This document shows, one piece after another, positions 60,677 to 64,000 of a stretch of 64,000 nucleotides of DNA (the stretch's first letter is position 1; the number at the start of each line of letters is the position of its first letter). Below the pieces are notes generated by a model. That model ran no database searches, had not been told where the DNA came from, and worked only from the letters and a program-made list of their open reading frames with translations. Source of the stretch: an uncultured bacterium (GTDB lineage Bacteria > Planctomycetota > UBA1135 > GCA-002686595); NCBI GenBank assembly GCA_937896235.1, contig CALBMX010000034.1, positions 62,001 through 126,000 of the forward strand. Reading direction: 5' to 3'. The position numbers were made by a program, and so were the translations under genes.

Positions 60677-62245
60677 TTAGTGGCGCTCGAACTTGGCCGC
60701 CAAACTAAGGCTTCCGACCCAGCCAAAACCAACAAAGAACAAGAGTAGAAAGGGTAAAGCCCCCCATAAGCCGAGCTGAACTGCCTGGACAACAGCCCAG
60801 GCAGACCATACGGAAAGGCCGAGTTCAACCACGCCAAATCCCAGCCACCCCGACCAAGATGGCTTGTATCCGGACTGCCTGGGCATATCCACGGCCCCAC
60901 GCTTTGGCGTGCGAACAAACACACCTGTCTCTCTTCCGAGCCCCTCTATCACGGCACGCGTCTGGCTAACGCTCATGCCAACTCCTAGCGCCATCGCACT
61001 CGGAACATCGCGTACACGGTCACGTGCACTGCGTCCTTGAACCCGCTGGCTGGAGTCGTAAAACATGATCACAGGCAGTGTGCAGGCGAAGAGAGCGCCC
61101 GAGTGAACCCACCACGGGATCGACTCCTGCAGAGGCAGCGTCAACGGAAGTACCAGGGCAAGCCCAAGCACGAGCGGATAGCCCACATTCCCCGTCAGAT
61201 GCATAAGTGCTTCCATTTTGATCTTTGCGGACACGTCACCGGCGAGGATACGTCGCCACAGTTTCCGATAGACCTGAACGCTGCCCTTTGCCCAACGGTG
61301 CTGTTGCGACTTAAATGCTGCGATGCCGGGGGGAACTTCCGCCGGCGCCACGACGCCCGGTATGTAGAGGAACTTCCACCCCGCAAGTTGAGCTCGATAG
61401 GACAGGTCTAAATCCTCGGTCAAGGTATCGTGCTGCCAACCGCCTGCACCTTCAATCGTGGCTCTGCGCCACACGCCTGCGGTACCGTTAAAATTGAAGA
61501 AGAGCCCGCGATGATGGCGAACCGTGTGCTCGATGACAAAGTGACCGTCTAGCAGCGTGGACTGCGCGCGTGTCAGCTGACTCTCATCGCGATTCAAGTG
61601 ACCCCATCGCGCCTGCACCATCCCGATTCTTGGGTCCCGAAACCTGCTGACAGTCCGCTCCAAAAAATCCGGTTGTGGAATGAAGTCTGCATCAAAAACG
61701 CAGAACAGGTCGCCCTTGGCCAACTTCATACCTAAATCTAAGGCCCCCGCCTTATACCCGGTGCGGTTAGAGCGGCGCACGACGGTTGCGTCGACTCCTC
61801 GAGCAACCAAGGCACTCACTTCCCTGTCGACGAGCTCGCGGGTCTCATCGGTCGAGTCATCGAGTATCTGGATCTCGAGTCTATCCAAAGGCCACTTCAA
61901 CTCTGCCGCCGCCGCGATCAGTCTCGCAGCAACCGTTCGCTCATTGAAGAGGGGAAGTTGAACGACAACCCGTGGGGTCTCCCATGCTGGTGCTCCGGGC
62001 GCGTCTTGCGCCACAGCCTCATTCCACCGGAAATGAAAGAGTAGGAGTAGCCTGTGCAGTCCATAAACGGAGAGCACAGTGAGCAGGGAAAAGAGCAGAG
62101 CCAAGAGCATGGTGAGAGGGGGAGGAGGAGGTGCAGGAGGAGGATCATAACCATTATCCCAAGTAGGTGAGACTGCCAGTAAAACCAACTCGACCCAGAC
62201 TCCCGGCTTACCTGAACCTAGCATCCAGTTTTCCAAAATCCTCAT
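60677..62245 (-). CDS. Membrane glycosyltransferase family 2 (cellulose-synthase-like)
   Basis: Processive beta-glycosyltransferase of up to 522 residues. Domain order: one N-terminal span (about 46-65), GT-A domain with VVVQLPLFNE, ILDDSTDETRELV, FDADFIPQPDFL (D,D), TEDLDLSYR (acceptor Asp) and QQHRWAKG (QxxRW), then three or four C-terminal spans. The motif set matches CslA-type glucomannan synthases or cellulose-synthase-like enzymes. A poly-proline tract (about 35-44) precedes the first span; ATG 62110 is an alternative start that would remove it. The polymer product is unknown. Confidence 0.85.
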   Translation of the reverse strand: MRILENWMLGSGKPGVWVELVLLAVSPTWDNGYDPPPAPPPPPLTMLLALLFSLLTVLSVYGLHRLLLLFHFRWNEAVAQDAPGAPAWETPRVVVQLPLFNERTVAARLIAAAAELKWPLDRLEIQILDDSTDETRELVDREVSALVARGVDATVVRRSNRTGYKAGALDLGMKLAKGDLFCVFDADFIPQPDFLERTVSRFRDPRIGMVQARWGHLNRDESQLTRAQSTLLDGHFVIEHTVRHHRGLFFNFNGTAGVWRRATIEGAGGWQHDTLTEDLDLSYRAQLAGWKFLYIPGVVAPAEVPPGIAAFKSQQHRWAKGSVQVYRKLWRRILAGDVSAKIKMEALMHLTGNVGYPLVLGLALVLPLTLPLQESIPWWVHSGALFACTLPVIMFYDSSQRVQGRSARDRVRDVPSAMALGVGMSVSQTRAVIEGLGRETGVFVRTPKRGAVDMPRQSGYKPSWSGWLGFGVVELGLSVWSAWAVVQAVQLGLWGALPFLLLFFVGFGWVGSLSLAAKFERH

Positions 62246-62298
62246 CCGAAAAGGGATGTGGCGAAGCCGCGGCCCAAGCTCGTAGTAGGATGACCATC

Positions 62299-64000
62299 AT
62301 GAGTAAGAAAGAGAATCAGACCGAGTCCCCCTCCCCTTCGAAAGCCCCCTTAGCCGCCTCGCGTTTATGGCTCGGTGCTCTCCTCGGCGGCTTGGTTGGC
62401 TTTGCCCCGAGCCCTGATCTCGCGCCCGGACTCTGGGTCTCGCTCCTCGTATGCTTTTTGCTCTTTAGGGTGCCGCCCGTCTTTACGGTGGTAATGATCG
62501 GGGCCACCAAAGCCATCTCACTGTTCACCCTTAGCTTATCTTTCGGCGTGGGGCGTTTTCTCCTGGATGGCCCCACACAGGAGCTCTTTCGCAAGGCCCT
62601 CGACACGCCTTTCCTAGCGCTGTTTGGTTTCGAATACTACGTCGTCACGGGGGGCCTCTTCCTTGGTCTTGCAATCGGCACCCTCGTCGCGTCGCTCGCC
62701 CTTTACAGGAGGAGTGTCCCGGACGGTTCACCCAAGGCGAAAGGCGCTCTTAGGCCCCTCGGTGTTGCAGCTGCGGTCCTCCTGTTGGCGGGCCTCTTCG
62801 CTCTGCAATCCTCCGCCGCTGAAGGCATCTTGACCACCGCCGCCTCAAAGACCCTGAGCCAAGTCAACGGCTCGACGGTTGACGTTTCGGGGATTGAGCT
62901 CGACCTTGGTGAGGCCACCTTCGGTATCACGGATATCGCTTTCTCAAACCCGAAAGCGCTCAACACCGATATCTTCCGCGGCATCGAACTCAAAGCCGAC
63001 CTCTCCAGCGCCGACCTGCTCACCAAACGCCTCCACATCGAGCGACTTGTGATTCGCCGAGCCAAGAGTGGCACAGAGCGCGCCGTTCCCGGAGTCCTCA
63101 TCGGTGGGGAGACAACACCTGAAGTGGAGGAACCCGAAGAGGGCGAGCGCTCGATCGAAGACTACCTCAAAGACTGGGAAGTCTGGCGGGACCGACTTGC
63201 GCAGGCGCGAGGGTGGCTCGAAAAAATGGCGGAGGAAGATGACACTTCGGCCAATGAAGGCGAGACGGACGAGGAGCGCGCCGATCGAGAAGCCGAGCAA
63301 TTTGGCTATGCCTCTGTCATCGCCGAGCACCTATTTACCGAAACCCCCTCACTTCGAATCGATGAGATTACAATTGAGGGTTTTGAGTTCGACTGGCTCC
63401 CCGGCGAGTCCTTTGGACTCAGCGCAAACAACGTCTCCACGCAACCTGGCCTGATGGATCAGGCCATGAGCATGTCGTTCGCAAGTAGTGGCGACCTATT
63501 CAAGCTCGCGCTCTCCCTGCCTTCGTCCCGGCTGGGCAATGCGGGTGAGTTGGACTTTTCCCTTACAGGGATCTCGATGGAATCCCTGACAGGCATGCTC
63601 AACCTCGGCGACGGTAATTCAATCGGCGGTGGTTCGGTTGACATTTCTCTTCGTGGGCCGTGGAGTTCCGGGAAGGCGGGCTACATCGATCTTCCCCTTG
63701 AGGTCTCCCTTAACAACTTCGAACTCGCGCTGGGCGGCTCGAAAAAATTTCCCGTCAGCAACCTTAGGCTACCCATCCACCTGCGTGGACCGATCGACAG
63801 CCCGAACGTTCGGGTGGACACCGCAGGGCTAACCCAATCCTTGATGGACGCAGGGCTTTCTGAGCTCGTCAACTTTGTGGACGCCGAGAAAAGCCGACTT
63901 ATCGATGAGGGGAAAGCCAAACTGCAAGGTGCGCTCGATGAGCACGTGCAGGATACTTTGGGTGGACTGCTAGGTGCGGACGTCAAGATCAGTGTAGATG
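62299..64000 (+). CDS. Large membrane/AsmA-like protein, TIGR03546-TIGR03545-type fusion (partial)
   Basis: The frame is open from ATG 62299 to the window edge (567 codons). The first 135 residues hold three to four spans (LWLGALLGGLVGFAPSPDLAPGLWVSLLVCFLLFRVPPVF and FEYYVVTGGLFLGLAIGTLVASLALYR), resembling DUF2062/TIGR03546 proteins. Another span (about 150-170) introduces an AsmA-like periplasmic part (TLSQVNGSTVDVSGIELDLGEATFGITDIAFSNPKAL) with a charged helical insert around 285-340, resembling TIGR03545. In other diderms these are two adjacent genes; here they appear joined. A role in lipid transport to the outer membrane is possible but inferred. Family calls are from memory. Confidence 0.6.
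   Translation, partial: MSKKENQTESPSPSKAPLAASRLWLGALLGGLVGFAPSPDLAPGLWVSLLVCFLLFRVPPVFTVVMIGATKAISLFTLSLSFGVGRFLLDGPTQELFRKALDTPFLALFGFEYYVVTGGLFLGLAIGTLVASLALYRRSVPDGSPKAKGALRPLGVAAAVLLLAGLFALQSSAAEGILTTAASKTLSQVNGSTVDVSGIELDLGEATFGITDIAFSNPKALNTDIFRGIELKADLSSADLLTKRLHIERLVIRRAKSGTERAVPGVLIGGETTPEVEEPEEGERSIEDYLKDWEVWRDRLAQARGWLEKMAEEDDTSANEGETDEERADREAEQFGYASVIAEHLFTETPSLRIDEITIEGFEFDWLPGESFGLSANNVSTQPGLMDQAMSMSFASSGDLFKLALSLPSSRLGNAGELDFSLTGISMESLTGMLNLGDGNSIGGGSVDISLRGPWSSGKAGYIDLPLEVSLNNFELALGGSKKFPVSNLRLPIHLRGPIDSPNVRVDTAGLTQSLMDAGLSELVNFVDAEKSRLIDEGKAKLQGALDEHVQDTLGGLLGADVKISVD

Noticed and set aside
1-64000. CRISPR arrays, tRNA, rRNA, transposases, phage genes
   Set aside because: No regularly spaced repeats, cloverleaf-like sequence, rRNA segment or mobile-element protein was recognised on either strand.

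Overview
The window looks like a chromosomal segment of a motile, diderm (outer-membrane-bearing) bacterium with moderately high GC and almost no spare DNA. L- and P-ring genes (flgH, flgI) show that an outer membrane is present. GyrA sequence style, the two-MotB stator arrangement and the many lineage-specific secreted proteins suggest a deep-branching Planctomycetota or similar phylum; this placement is tentative because no rRNA or ribosomal protein gene is present. No tRNA, rRNA, CRISPR array, prophage or insertion sequence was seen.

Layout. (1) 10-15442, plus strand: one compact flagellar transcription unit: a secreted TPR-like protein, an FlrB/FlrC-type two-component pair that would drive sigma-54 transcription, then flgB, flgC, fliE, fliF, fliG, fliH, fliI, fliJ, a MotE-like protein, motA, two motB paralogues, a FliL-like protein, fliM and fliN. 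(2) 15443-20900: a non-coding stretch with a hexamer tandem repeat, an FAD oxidoreductase, ispG, a sodium/solute symporter and a gmhA-like sedoheptulose-7-phosphate isomerase. (3) 34383-20902, minus strand: the second flagellar block, in transcription order fliK, flgD, flgE, (terminator), flgF, flgG, flgA, flgH, flgI, flgJ (rod-binding part only), flgN, flgK, flgL and a small unknown gene. Together the two blocks encode rod, rings, hook, hook-filament junction, C-ring, export ATPase and stator. The export gate (flhA, flhB, fliP, fliQ, fliR) and flagellin must lie elsewhere. (4) 34516-38567: rpiA, a feoA-feoB iron(II) uptake operon behind a Fur-box-like palindrome, and a secreted Cys/His-rich protein behind a very good sigma-54 promoter. 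(5) 38632-42123: an overlapping set of two SGNH hydrolases and a polysaccharide flippase. (6) 42260-45836: a DsbD-type transmembrane disulfide reductase and a cation diffusion facilitator. (7) 45925-54217: a secreted lipocalin-like protein, a B12-dependent ribonucleotide reductase, and the gyrA-yqeY-murJ operon. (8) 54512-64000: chalcone-isomerase-like protein, FMN/glutamate-synthase-like protein, M48 membrane protease, a small PHA-granule-type protein, cystathionine beta-synthase, a family 2 glycosyltransferase and a large membrane protein that runs off the window.

The strongest unusual observation is in the DsbD gene: its thioredoxin-like C-terminal domain is interrupted by an in-frame UGA exactly where the first Cys of the CXXC motif belongs. 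A seven-base-pair hairpin with a G in its loop follows at the distance expected for a bacterial SECIS element. This reads as a selenocysteine-containing DsbD (Sec747-x-x-Cys750) that a standard gene caller would break in two. The same protein has two tandem DsbD-alpha domains, each with its own Cys pair. The second theme is sigma-54: an FlrC-type activator plus candidate -24/-12 promoters upstream of flgF, fliK and the secreted protein after feoB.
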